From Actinophytocola sp963840275 (GTDB taxonomy: Bacteria > Actinomycetota > Actinomycetes > Mycobacteriales > Pseudonocardiaceae), in the NCBI GenBank assembly GCA_963840275.1, contig CAWIYK010000006.1:62001-126000 (forward strand): a stretch of DNA of 64,000 nt, in the 5' to 3' direction. The notes below the pieces were generated by a model. That model was given only the letters and a program-made list of their open reading frames with translations, was not told the origin of the DNA and ran no database searches. A program made the position numbers and the translations under genes. Numbering within the stretch: the first letter of the stretch is position 1; each line of letters starts with the position of its first letter. Positions 50,586 to 57,953 of this stretch are shown here, piece after piece.

Positions 50586-51545
50586 CTACCGGTGCCGCCA
50601 TCGGATCCCGCCGCGCATCCTGCGGCCCAGCCACAGTGTCGGCCACGCGGCGGCCAAACCGAGGCCGACCGGCACGCCCTGCTGCCACGCCGGCGCGCCG
50701 AGCGCCATCGGGATACCGCCCTGCGGGTTGTGGTCGCCGACCCCGCGCCAGCGCGACGGCGGCAGCACGATGTAGCGCACCTTGCCGATCACCTTGTCGA
50801 TGGGAACCACGCCGCGAATGCCGCCGCCGCCCTGGCAGCGGGAGTCGCACGAGTCGCTGCGGTTGTCCCCCATGACCCACAGCGTGCCCTCCGGCACGAG
50901 CACCGGGTCGAAGCGCTGCCGCGCGTCCGGCGCGCCGTTCTGCCAGTAGACGTAGGGCTCGTCCAGCGGCCGGCCGTCGACCAGCACGCGGTACTGCTCG
51001 TCACAGCACTGGACGGTCTGACCGCCGACGGCGACGACCCGCTTGACGAAGTCGCGCTCGTCCGGCGGCGCGAGACCGATGAGGGCGCCGATCTGCGAAA
51101 GGCCGCGGATCAGGAAGTTGCCGGACTTCGGCGCCACGATGTCGTTCTCGGTCCAGGCCTCCGGGCCCTCGAAGACGATGACGTCGCCGGGCTCCGGGTC
51201 GGAGAACGAGTAGGTCAGCTTGTCGACCAGCACGCGGTCGCCCGTGCAGCCGGGACAGCCGTGCAGTGTCTGTTCCATCGAGCCGGACGGGATGGAGTAC
51301 ACGCGGCCGAGGAAGTGCTGGATGAGGAACGTCAGCACGAGCGCGACCGCCAGCAGCGTGAGCAGCTCACGCCACAGCGGTTGCTTCTTGGGCGGCCGCC
51401 GATGGCGACCGCGCCTGGAGTTCTTCTCTTCCGTGCCGCCCCGGGACGACGACTCCGGAGGAGGTCCGGAGTCGTCGATCTTGGGGATCAGCTCGGTGCG
51501 CTCCGGATCATCCTCAGGCGTAGGAGCGTGCACAGGGGTGACCAC
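50586..51545 (-). CDS. lepB: Signal peptidase I (second of two tandem copies, upstream)
   Basis: A 319-aa paralogue with the same layout: basic linker (RRGRHRRPPKKQ), one helix (LLTLLAVALVLTFLIQHFL), Ser in SIPSGSMEQTL, Lys in DFVKRVVAVGG, GDNRSDSCDSRCQ and the GVGDHNPQ end. The two genes share HGCPGC, QCCD/ECCD and CDSRCQGGGG. Start taken as GTG at 51545, 9 bp upstream of which nothing longer is conserved. Gap to the other lepB is 9 bp. Two copies next to rnhB and rplS suggests a local duplication. Confidence 0.92.
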   Translation of the reverse strand: MVTPVHAPTPEDDPERTELIPKIDDSGPPPESSSRGGTEEKNSRRGRHRRPPKKQPLWRELLTLLAVALVLTFLIQHFLGRVYSIPSGSMEQTLHGCPGCTGDRVLVDKLTYSFSDPEPGDVIVFEGPEAWTENDIVAPKSGNFLIRGLSQIGALIGLAPPDERDFVKRVVAVGGQTVQCCDEQYRVLVDGRPLDEPYVYWQNGAPDARQRFDPVLVPEGTLWVMGDNRSDSCDSRCQGGGGIRGVVPIDKVIGKVRYIVLPPSRWRGVGDHNPQGGIPMALGAPAWQQGVPVGLGLAAAWPTLWLGRRMRGGIRWRHR

Positions 51546-51582
51546 GAAGCCCAGGTTACCGGGCGCGCCGTTAAATTCCTGG

Positions 51583-51942
51583 TCAGGAGGTGGGCGCGGT
51601 CTCGCGCTTCTCCTTGATCTTGGCGGCCTTGCCGCGCAGCTCACGGAGGTAGTACAGCTTGGCGCGACGCACGTCACCGCGGCGGTCGACCTCGATCTGG
51701 GCGATGTTCGGGGAGTGCACCGGGAAGGTGCGCTCGACGCCGACGCCGAAGGAGATCTTGCGGACGGTGAAGGTCTCGCGGATGCCACCACCCTGACGGC
51801 GGATCACGACGCCCTTGAACACCTGGACCCGCTCGCGGGAGCCCTCGATGACGCGGACGTGGACCTTCAGCGTGTCGCCCGGGCGAAAGCTCGGGATATC
51901 GGAACGCAGCGACTTGGCGTCCAGGGCGTCCAGGGTGTTCAT
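51583..51942 (-). CDS. rplS: 50S ribosomal protein L19
   Basis: A 119-aa ribosomal protein at the interface of the subunits. It opens MNTLDALDAKSLRSDIPSFR and shows GDTLKVHVRVIEGSRERVQVF, VIRRQGGGIRETFTVRKIS and the C-terminal YYLRELRGKAAKIKEKR. I use the ATG at 51942; a start at 51978 adds 12 residues not seen in L19. Lies between trmD and lepB. Confidence 0.96.
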   Translation of the reverse strand: MNTLDALDAKSLRSDIPSFRPGDTLKVHVRVIEGSRERVQVFKGVVIRRQGGGIRETFTVRKISFGVGVERTFPVHSPNIAQIEVDRRGDVRRAKLYYLRELRGKAAKIKEKRETAPTS

Positions 51943-52070
51943 CGGAGTATCCGTCCTCATGTCGTTCGTGCGTCCCAAGGCGCGGTCATAACCCGTTCCC
52001 TAGTCAACCTTGGGGAGTCAATGTTGAGCGCGCCCAGGAGCCACCCGGTCGCAGCAACCGGTCAAGTATG

Positions 52071-52838
52071 TCAGACGCTGTCGGCCGGGTCGAAATCGGG
52101 AGCACTCAGCCGGGCCAGGTGGGCGCGGTCGTGCTTGTCGAGCGCGCCTTCCGGCAGGGCGTCGAGCAGCTCGGGACGCCTGCGCAGCGTGCGGGTGAGC
52201 GCCTGGTCACGGCGCCAGCGCGCGATGGCCGCGTGGTTGCCGGACCGCAGGACGTCGGGCACCGGGAGGTCGCGCCACACCTCCGGCCGCGTGTAGCTGG
52301 GGCCCTCGAGCAGGCCGTCGGAGAACGAGTCCTGCTCGTGCGACAGCGGGTTGCCGAGCACGCCGGGCAGCAGGCGGGCGACGGCCTCGACCATCGTCAT
52401 CACCGCGACCTCGCCGCCGACGAGCACGTAGTCGCCGATCGACACCTCCTCGACCGGCATCCGGCGCGCGGCGTCGTCGAGGACACGCTGGTCGATGCCC
52501 TCGTAGCGGCCGCAGGCGAACATCAGCCACTCCTCCTGGGCGTACTCGCGGGCCAGCGCCTGCGTGAACGGGCGGCCGGCCGGCGTCGGCACGACGAGGC
52601 GGGGCGTGCCCGCCGCGCACAGCTCGTCGAGCGCCTCGCCCCAGACCTGCGGCTTCATCACCATGCCGGGGCCACCGCCGTACGGGCTGTCGTCGACGGC
52701 CTTGTGCACGTCGTGCGTCCAGTTCCGCAGGTCGTGCACGTCGACGGTCAGCAGCCCGCGCTCGATCGCCCGGCCGAGCAGAGCGGCGCGGAGCGGGTCG
52801 AGGTACTCGGGGAAGATCGTGACGACGTCGATACGCAC
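52071..52838 (-). CDS. trmD: tRNA (guanine37-N1)-methyltransferase
   Basis: A 255-aa SPOUT methyltransferase that makes m1G37 and prevents frameshifting. Trefoil-knot SAM site in MFACGRYEGIDQRVLDDA and SIGDYVLVGGEVAVMTMVEAVARLLPGVLGN; the catalytic Asp region DSPYGGGPGMVMKPQVW is intact. Start is GTG at 52838, directly abutting the rimM stop codon. The 130-bp gap to rplS follows. Confidence 0.96.
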   Translation of the reverse strand: MRIDVVTIFPEYLDPLRAALLGRAIERGLLTVDVHDLRNWTHDVHKAVDDSPYGGGPGMVMKPQVWGEALDELCAAGTPRLVVPTPAGRPFTQALAREYAQEEWLMFACGRYEGIDQRVLDDAARRMPVEEVSIGDYVLVGGEVAVMTMVEAVARLLPGVLGNPLSHEQDSFSDGLLEGPSYTRPEVWRDLPVPDVLRSGNHAAIARWRRDQALTRTLRRRPELLDALPEGALDKHDRAHLARLSAPDFDPADSV

Positions 52839-53354
52839 TTAGCTCAGCAGGCCTTCCGGCGGGTCGAGCACCACGCGGCCGCCCTTGACGTCCACCTCGG
52901 GGACGATCTGGCGGACGAACGGGACCAGGCCCTCCGTGCCGTCCGGGCGGGTGAGCACCAGCAGCTCGCCGCCGGGGCTCCTGGCGATCTCGCGGACCGT
53001 GCCGACCTCGGTGCCGTCGGCCAGCACGGCCGTCAGGCCTTCGAGTTCGTGGTCGTAGAAGGCGTCCGGGTCGTCCGACTGCGGCAGTTCGTCGGCGGAG
53101 ACCAGCAGCTGTGCGCCACGCATGGTCTCCGCGACGTTCCGGTCGGGAACCTCGTCGAACCGGACGAGAAGGCGACCGGAGTGCTCACGCGCGGTGGCCA
53201 CCGTGACCGGCCGGACCGAACGGTCCCGGAGCCGTGCGGACAGCACGGCCCCGGGAGCGAAGCGTTCTTCCGGCGAGTCGGTGTGAATGTCGACGGCCAG
53301 CTCCCCGGCGATGCCGTGGGCCTTGGCCACTCGACCGACCAGCAGCTCTGTCAC
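52839..53354 (-). CDS. rimM: Ribosome maturation factor RimM
   Basis: A 171-aa 16S processing factor that binds S19. N-terminal barrel (LLVGRVAKAHGIAGELAVDI) and C-terminal PRC barrel (YDHELEGLTAVLADGTEVGTV, EGLVPFVRQIVPEVDVKGGRV). Start is GTG at 53354, sharing one base with the khpA stop. Part of the rpsP-khpA-rimM-trmD unit. Confidence 0.95.
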   Translation of the reverse strand: MTELLVGRVAKAHGIAGELAVDIHTDSPEERFAPGAVLSARLRDRSVRPVTVATAREHSGRLLVRFDEVPDRNVAETMRGAQLLVSADELPQSDDPDAFYDHELEGLTAVLADGTEVGTVREIARSPGGELLVLTRPDGTEGLVPFVRQIVPEVDVKGGRVVLDPPEGLLS

Positions 53355-53593
53355 TACTGATCCGTGTCGACGACGTCCACTCGGATGCCGCGACCGCCGA
53401 TGCCGGCCATCACCGTGCGCAGCGCGGTGGCCGTGCGGCCGCCGCGGCCGATCACCTTGCCGAGATCCTCCGGGTTGACATGCAGCTCGAGCGTGCGGCC
53501 ACGGCGAGTGGTCACCAGCTCGACGCGCACGTCGTCCGGGTTGTCGACGATGCCGCGCACCAGATGCTCCAGAGCGTCAGCCAAAAAACTCAC
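53354..53593 (-). CDS. khpA: KH-domain RNA-binding protein (KhpA-like)
   Basis: A 79-aa protein with one KH domain: the loop VIGRGGRTATALRTVM lies at about residues 48-63. KhpA proteins bind RNA, often with the partner KhpB (Jag). Start is GTG at 53593, overlapping the rpsP stop by GTGA. Position between rpsP and rimM is standard in Gram-positive bacteria. Confidence 0.94.
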   Translation of the reverse strand: MSFLADALEHLVRGIVDNPDDVRVELVTTRRGRTLELHVNPEDLGKVIGRGGRTATALRTVMAGIGGRGIRVDVVDTDQ

Positions 53594-54045
53594 GACTCTT
53601 CCTTGGCACCCTCGTCCGCGGGCTTCTCATCGGCCTTCTTCGCGTCGGCCTTCTTGGCGCCACTCTTCTTCTTGGGAGTGGTGGCCTCGGTGGTCGGCTC
53701 CGAGCCGGCCTCCTTCAGCGCCTGCGCGAAGAGCTCTTCCTTGCTGGTCTTGGGCTCCTTGTACTTCAGGGTGCCCTCGGTGCCCGGCAGGCCCTTGAAC
53801 TTCTGCCAGTCGCCGGTGATCTCCAGCAGGCGCTGCACCGACTCGGTCGGCTGCGCGCCGACGCCGAGCCAGTACTGCGCGCGCTCGGAGTCGACCTTGA
53901 TGAAGCTCGGCTCCTCCTTCGGGCGGTACTGGCCGATCGTCTCGATGGCCTTGCCGCTGCGGCGGGTACGGGCATCGGAGACGATGACGCGGTAGTACGG
54001 CGACCGGATCTTGCCGAGACGCTGCAGCTTGATCTTGACTGCCAC
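53590..54045 (-). CDS. rpsP: 30S ribosomal protein S16 with charged C-terminal extension
   Basis: A 151-aa ribosomal protein. Core MAVKIKLQRLGKIRSPYYRVIVSDARTRR... to about residue 85 is typical S16; the remainder is a Lys/Ala/Glu-rich tail (KKKSGAKKADAKKADEKPAD), a common actinobacterial addition. First gene of the rpsP-khpA-rimM-trmD unit; its promoter should lie in 54046-54192, where I cannot place boxes. Confidence 0.96.
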   Translation of the reverse strand: MAVKIKLQRLGKIRSPYYRVIVSDARTRRSGKAIETIGQYRPKEEPSFIKVDSERAQYWLGVGAQPTESVQRLLEITGDWQKFKGLPGTEGTLKYKEPKTSKEELFAQALKEAGSEPTTEATTPKKKSGAKKADAKKADEKPADEGAKEES

Positions 54046-54192
54046 GGGTTGTGGTGCTCCTCTGAATCATGGTTGGGCGGCGGCGGGCCGTGTGGGGTTA
54101 CGGCTCGCTGATACCCGAAGTTCGATGGCGCCATGGCACGGTGAGAGGGGCCGGCCACGACGGACAGCTAGCCATTCTGCCAGACGTGTTTT

Positions 54193-54966
54193 CTACGCGG
54201 GCATGACCCCGAGCGCGACCAGCAGGACGGCCAGCGCGGGCAGGAAGTTGTTCACCTGGTGGGCGACCACGCTCGCGCCCAGCCGTCCGGTGAACAGCCG
54301 CGCCAGGCCGATCGGCACGCCGATGACCAGCAGCAACGACGTGCGCAGCGGTTCGAGGTGGCTCACCGCGAAGATGACGGTCGTGAGGCAGAACACGGCC
54401 CAGCGACCCCACTTGAGGCGTTCGAGGGCGCCCCAGAGCAGCCCGCGGTAGATGATCTCCTCGCAGACCGGCCCGATCAGCCAGACGAACAGGAACATGG
54501 CGATCGCGGGGGCGAGCGGCATCCGCTGGTTGTCGACGAGCGCCCCGACCGCGGACTGGGCGTTCTCGTCGCCGACGAAGTTCGTCCACAAGAAGGCGGC
54601 CACGGTGGTGCAGATCAGGCCGATGAGCCCCCACTTGAAGCCCGCCCGGACGTCCTCCCGGCGCATGGACCAGCGGAGGTCCACGCGCGGCCCGTTGCCG
54701 CGAAGCTTGGTGACGAGCAGCGTCACCCCCGCGGCGAGCAGCGTCGGCACCATCGTGCCGATGACGATCACGCCGGGTGAGGTGCTCGCGCCGGGCGCGA
54801 AGGCGCCGACGAGGGCGCCGATCAGGACCGCGGAGAGCACGAAGACGGCGAACACGAACAGGAACGCCCCGAAGCCCCAGCGGTGCTCGCGGGTGAGTTG
54901 GGGGTCCTGAGAGTCCTGAGAGTCACCGACAGCCGGGGTGTCCGTCGCTTCGCGTTCGGCCGTCAT
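54193..54966 (-). CDS. CPBP family intramembrane glutamic endopeptidase
   Basis: A 257-aa polytopic membrane protein of the CAAX-protease/bacteriocin-processing (Abi) family. The Glu-Glu motif is GPVCEEIIYRGLLWG (about 165-179), and the later ligand regions are FAVSHLEP and VVAHQVNNFLP. About seven to eight hydrophobic segments. Such proteins process or bind small peptides or prenylated proteins, but the substrate is unknown. Stands alone between rpsP and the amidohydrolase gene. Confidence 0.88.
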   Translation of the reverse strand: MTAEREATDTPAVGDSQDSQDPQLTREHRWGFGAFLFVFAVFVLSAVLIGALVGAFAPGASTSPGVIVIGTMVPTLLAAGVTLLVTKLRGNGPRVDLRWSMRREDVRAGFKWGLIGLICTTVAAFLWTNFVGDENAQSAVGALVDNQRMPLAPAIAMFLFVWLIGPVCEEIIYRGLLWGALERLKWGRWAVFCLTTVIFAVSHLEPLRTSLLLVIGVPIGLARLFTGRLGASVVAHQVNNFLPALAVLLVALGVMPA

Positions 54967-55038
54967 CTACCTGAGAGTAGTCCGTTGACGACGGACGAAC
55001 CGGACCATGCCGGTTTGCCCGGCGTCAGCGGCGCTCGG

Positions 55039-56103
55039 TCAGCGGATCACTCGGCCGCGCAACACGATGCGCTTCGGGTGCCGCAGCACGTTCAGGTCCT
55101 CCCGCGGGTCCGAGTCGTACGCGATGACGTCGGCGGCGGCGGACTCCTGGATCCCGGACCAGCCGAGCCAGCTCCGCGCGGACCACGACGCGGCGCCGAG
55201 TGCGTCCGACGTGGTCATGCCCGCCTCGTGCAGCGCCACGATCTCGTCGACGATCCGGCCGTGGGCGATGCCGCCGCCCGCGTCGGTGCCGGCGTACACC
55301 GGGACGCCGGCCTCCAGCGCGGCGGCGACGGTCTGCCGGACCCGGCCGTAGAGTTCGAGCATGTGGCCCGCGTACACCGGGTACCTGCTGGCCCCGGCCG
55401 CGAGGCTCGGGAACGTCTCGATGTTGATGAGGGTCGGCACGAGCGACGTGCCGTGCTCGACCATGAGGTCGATCGTGGACGCGGTCAGGCCGGTGCCGTG
55501 CTCGATGCAGTCGATGCCGGCCTTGATCAGCCCCGGCAGCGCCTCGCCGCCGAACACGTGCGCGGTCACCCTGGCGCCGGCCTCGTGCGCGACCTTGATC
55601 GCCTCGGACAGGACGTCGTCCGGCCACAGCGGGGCCAGGTCGCCCTTGTCGCGGTCGATCCAGTCGCCGACGAGCTTGACCCAGCCGTCGCCCGCCGCGG
55701 CCTGTTCGGCCACCGCCGCCGGCAGCAGCGACGGGTCCTCCACCTCGTCGCTGATGTAGCGGATGTAGCGCCTCGGGCGGGCGATGTGCTTGCCGGCGCG
55801 GACGATCCTCGGCAGGTCCAGCTTCTCCTGCAGCGGCCGCGTGTCCAGCGGGGCGCCGCAGTCGCGCACGAGCAGCGTGCCGGCGTCGCGGTCCGTCAGC
55901 GCCTGCTGCTCGGCCTCGTCGAGGTCCGCCGCGGCGAGGCCGATGTGGCAGTGCGCGTCCACGAGGCCGGGCAGCAGGTAGCCGCCGTCGACGATGGTCT
56001 CCGCGCCCGGCACCGGCCGGGTGCGGATGCGTCCGTTGACGATCCAGAGGTCGCGGGACTCACCCTCGGGGAGCACCACGCCCCGCATGTGCAGCGCCGT
56101 CAT
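55039..56103 (-). CDS. Metal-dependent amidohydrolase
   Basis: A 354-aa amidohydrolase-superfamily TIM barrel. It shows the His-x-His near the N-terminus (LVDAHCHIGLAA), a lysine/histidine region (VTAHVFGGEALPGLIKAG), GIDCIEHGTGL and the Asp in YAGTDAGGGIAHGRIVDE. Substrate not known; imidazolonepropionase-like and prolidase-like enzymes share the pattern. It starts 3 bp after the ffh stop and lies where mycobacteria have the corresponding gene. Confidence 0.9.
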   Translation of the reverse strand: MTALHMRGVVLPEGESRDLWIVNGRIRTRPVPGAETIVDGGYLLPGLVDAHCHIGLAAADLDEAEQQALTDRDAGTLLVRDCGAPLDTRPLQEKLDLPRIVRAGKHIARPRRYIRYISDEVEDPSLLPAAVAEQAAAGDGWVKLVGDWIDRDKGDLAPLWPDDVLSEAIKVAHEAGARVTAHVFGGEALPGLIKAGIDCIEHGTGLTASTIDLMVEHGTSLVPTLINIETFPSLAAGASRYPVYAGHMLELYGRVRQTVAAALEAGVPVYAGTDAGGGIAHGRIVDEIVALHEAGMTTSDALGAASWSARSWLGWSGIQESAAADVIAYDSDPREDLNVLRHPKRIVLRGRVIR

Positions 56104-56106
56104 GGA

Positions 56107-57681
56107 TCAGTTGTTCTTCGGGTCGTTCTTGGGGCCGTTCTTGGGGAACTTGAGCTTCGACGGGTCGAACCCGGGTGGCAGCTGGTCCATGCCGCCACCG
56201 CCGAGAGCCGGCGGCAGCTCGTTGAGACCGGGCGGCAGCTGTGAGAGGTCCGGCATCCCGCCGGGGAAACCGGGCAGGCCGCCGCGCACCTTCGGCGGCG
56301 TCGGGCCGCGCCCCTTGCCCTTCTTCCCCTTCTTGCCCTTGCGGGACTTGCTGCCACCGCGGTTGCCGCCGGGGAAACCGAACCGGCCCGCCATCTGCTG
56401 CATCATCTTGCGTGCTTCGTAGAACCGGTTGACGAGGTCGTTGACCTCGCGGATCGCGACGCCGGAGCCCTTCGCGATGCGCACCCGGCGGGACGCGTTG
56501 ATGATCTTGGGGTTCGCGCGCTCGGCCGGGGTCATGCCGCGGATGATGGCCTGCAGGCGGTCGAGGTGGCTGTCGTCGACCTGGGCGAGCTGGTCCTTCA
56601 TCTGGCCCGCGCCCGGCAGCATGCCGAGCAGGTTGGCGATCGGGCCCATCTTGCGCACGGCCAGCATCTGCTCGAGGAAGTCCTCCAGCGTCAGCTCGCC
56701 GGTGCCGATCTTCGCGGCGGCGGCCTCGGCCTGGTCCTTGTCGAACGCCTGCTCGGCCTGCTCGATGAGCGTGAGCACGTCACCCATGCCGAGGATGCGC
56801 GAGGCCATCCGGTCGGGGTGGAACGCGTCGAAGTCCTCGAGCTTCTCGCCGTTGGACGCGAACATGATCGGCTGGCCGGTGACCTCGCGGACCGACAGCG
56901 CGGCGCCGCCTCGGGCGTCGCCGTCGAGCTTGGTGAGGACCACGCCGGAGAAGCCGACGCCGTCGCGGAACGCCTCGGCCGTGGTGACCGCGTCCTGACC
57001 GATCATCGCGTCGACGACGAACAGCACCTCGTCGGGCCGCACGGCGTCGCGGATGTCGACGGCCTGCCGCATCATCTCCTCGTCGACGCCGAGCCGGCCG
57101 GCGGTGTCGACGATGACGACGTCGTGCTGGGCGCGCTTGGCCTCGTCGATGGAGCGCCGCGCCACGTCGACCGGGTCGCCGACGCCGTTGCCCGGCTCCG
57201 GCGCGTAGGTCGGCACGCCGGCGCGCTCGCCGACCACCTGGAGCTGGTTGACCGCGTTCGGGCGCTGGAGGTCACAGGCCACCAGCAGCGGTGTGTGCCC
57301 CTGCGAGGTGAGCCAGCGGGCCAGCTTGCCGGCGAGCGTGGTCTTACCGGAACCCTGCAGGCCCGCGAGCATGATCACGGTCGGCGGCGTCTTGGCCAGG
57401 CTCAGCCGCCGCGTCTCGCCGCCGAGGATCGCGACGAGCTCCTCGTTGACGATCTTGACGACCTGCTGGGCCGGGTTCAGCGCGCCGGAGACCTCCGCTC
57501 CCTTCGCGCGCTCCTTGACGTTGGCGATGAACGCCTTGACCACCGGCAGGGCGACGTCCGCCTCCAGCAGCGCGATCCGGATCTCGCGCGCGGTGGCGTC
57601 GACGTCGGCCTCGGAAAGCCTGCCGCGGCCGCGAAGGTTCTGCAGGACCGACGTGAGCCGGTCGGAAAGTGTGTCGAACAC
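56107..57681 (-). CDS. ffh: Signal recognition particle protein Ffh
   Basis: A 524-aa GTPase that targets nascent membrane proteins. N domain (FDTLSDRLTSVLQNLRGRGRL), G domain with P-loop GLQGSGKTTLAGKLA, DTAGRLGVD, TKLDGDARGG, then the methionine-rich M domain (ILGMGDVLTLIEQ, MGPIANLLGMLPGAG, SRRVRIAKGSG). A Gly/Pro/Met-rich tail of about 80 residues (LPPGLNELPPALGGGGMDQL) extends the protein. Not next to ftsY here. glnD follows upstream after a 270-bp gap with repeat B. Confidence 0.96.
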   Translation of the reverse strand: MFDTLSDRLTSVLQNLRGRGRLSEADVDATAREIRIALLEADVALPVVKAFIANVKERAKGAEVSGALNPAQQVVKIVNEELVAILGGETRRLSLAKTPPTVIMLAGLQGSGKTTLAGKLARWLTSQGHTPLLVACDLQRPNAVNQLQVVGERAGVPTYAPEPGNGVGDPVDVARRSIDEAKRAQHDVVIVDTAGRLGVDEEMMRQAVDIRDAVRPDEVLFVVDAMIGQDAVTTAEAFRDGVGFSGVVLTKLDGDARGGAALSVREVTGQPIMFASNGEKLEDFDAFHPDRMASRILGMGDVLTLIEQAEQAFDKDQAEAAAAKIGTGELTLEDFLEQMLAVRKMGPIANLLGMLPGAGQMKDQLAQVDDSHLDRLQAIIRGMTPAERANPKIINASRRVRIAKGSGVAIREVNDLVNRFYEARKMMQQMAGRFGFPGGNRGGSKSRKGKKGKKGKGRGPTPPKVRGGLPGFPGGMPDLSQLPPGLNELPPALGGGGMDQLPPGFDPSKLKFPKNGPKNDPKNN

Positions 57682-57872
57682 GGCTTCGAGGGTAGTCGTA
57701 CCGGTGACCTGGTCGCCGGGATGGGCCCGACCCCTCGACGGGCCCCACCCCGGCCTACCCAGTGCGCGCCTCTCGGTGCGCGCGTTCAGCCTGTCGCTTC
57801 GGCCCGGCCGCGGGCAGCGTGATCGTCCCCTGATCGGCTTAGGGGTTACTACTCACTTGTGCACGAACCGGC
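57682..57872. other. Upstream region of ffh
   Basis: About 190 bp between the ffh start and the repeat array. It should contain the ffh promoter. I see a GC-rich inverted pair near 57723-57743 (GGGCCCGACCCCTCGACGGG) and no further gene. Confidence 0.4.
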
Positions 57873-57953
57873 GACTCACTGTGTCTGAACGGTGGACTCG
57901 CGGTGTCTGAACGGTGGACTCGCGGTGTCTGAGCGTTGGACTCGCGGGGTGTC
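57873..57953 (-). repeat. Intergenic repeat B: tandem 22-bp array behind glnD
   Basis: Three full units of 22 bp (57873, 57895, 57917) and a partial fourth (57939 on). The unit is GACTCGC-GGTGTCTGAACGGTG with few changes (first unit ACTCACTGTG, third GAGCGTTG). The array runs into the glnD stop codon at 57952-57954. The same unit builds the palindrome at 20218-20342. No spacers of unique sequence, so not a CRISPR. Confidence 0.8.

Noticed and set aside
54098..54634. Alternative minus-strand frame within the CPBP protease gene extending to 54098.
   Set aside because: It is a shadow frame; the frame at 54193-54966 holds the membrane helices and the EEIIYRG motif.
57873..57953. Tandem 22-bp repeats as a possible CRISPR array.
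   Set aside because: There are no spacers between units, and no cas genes in the window.
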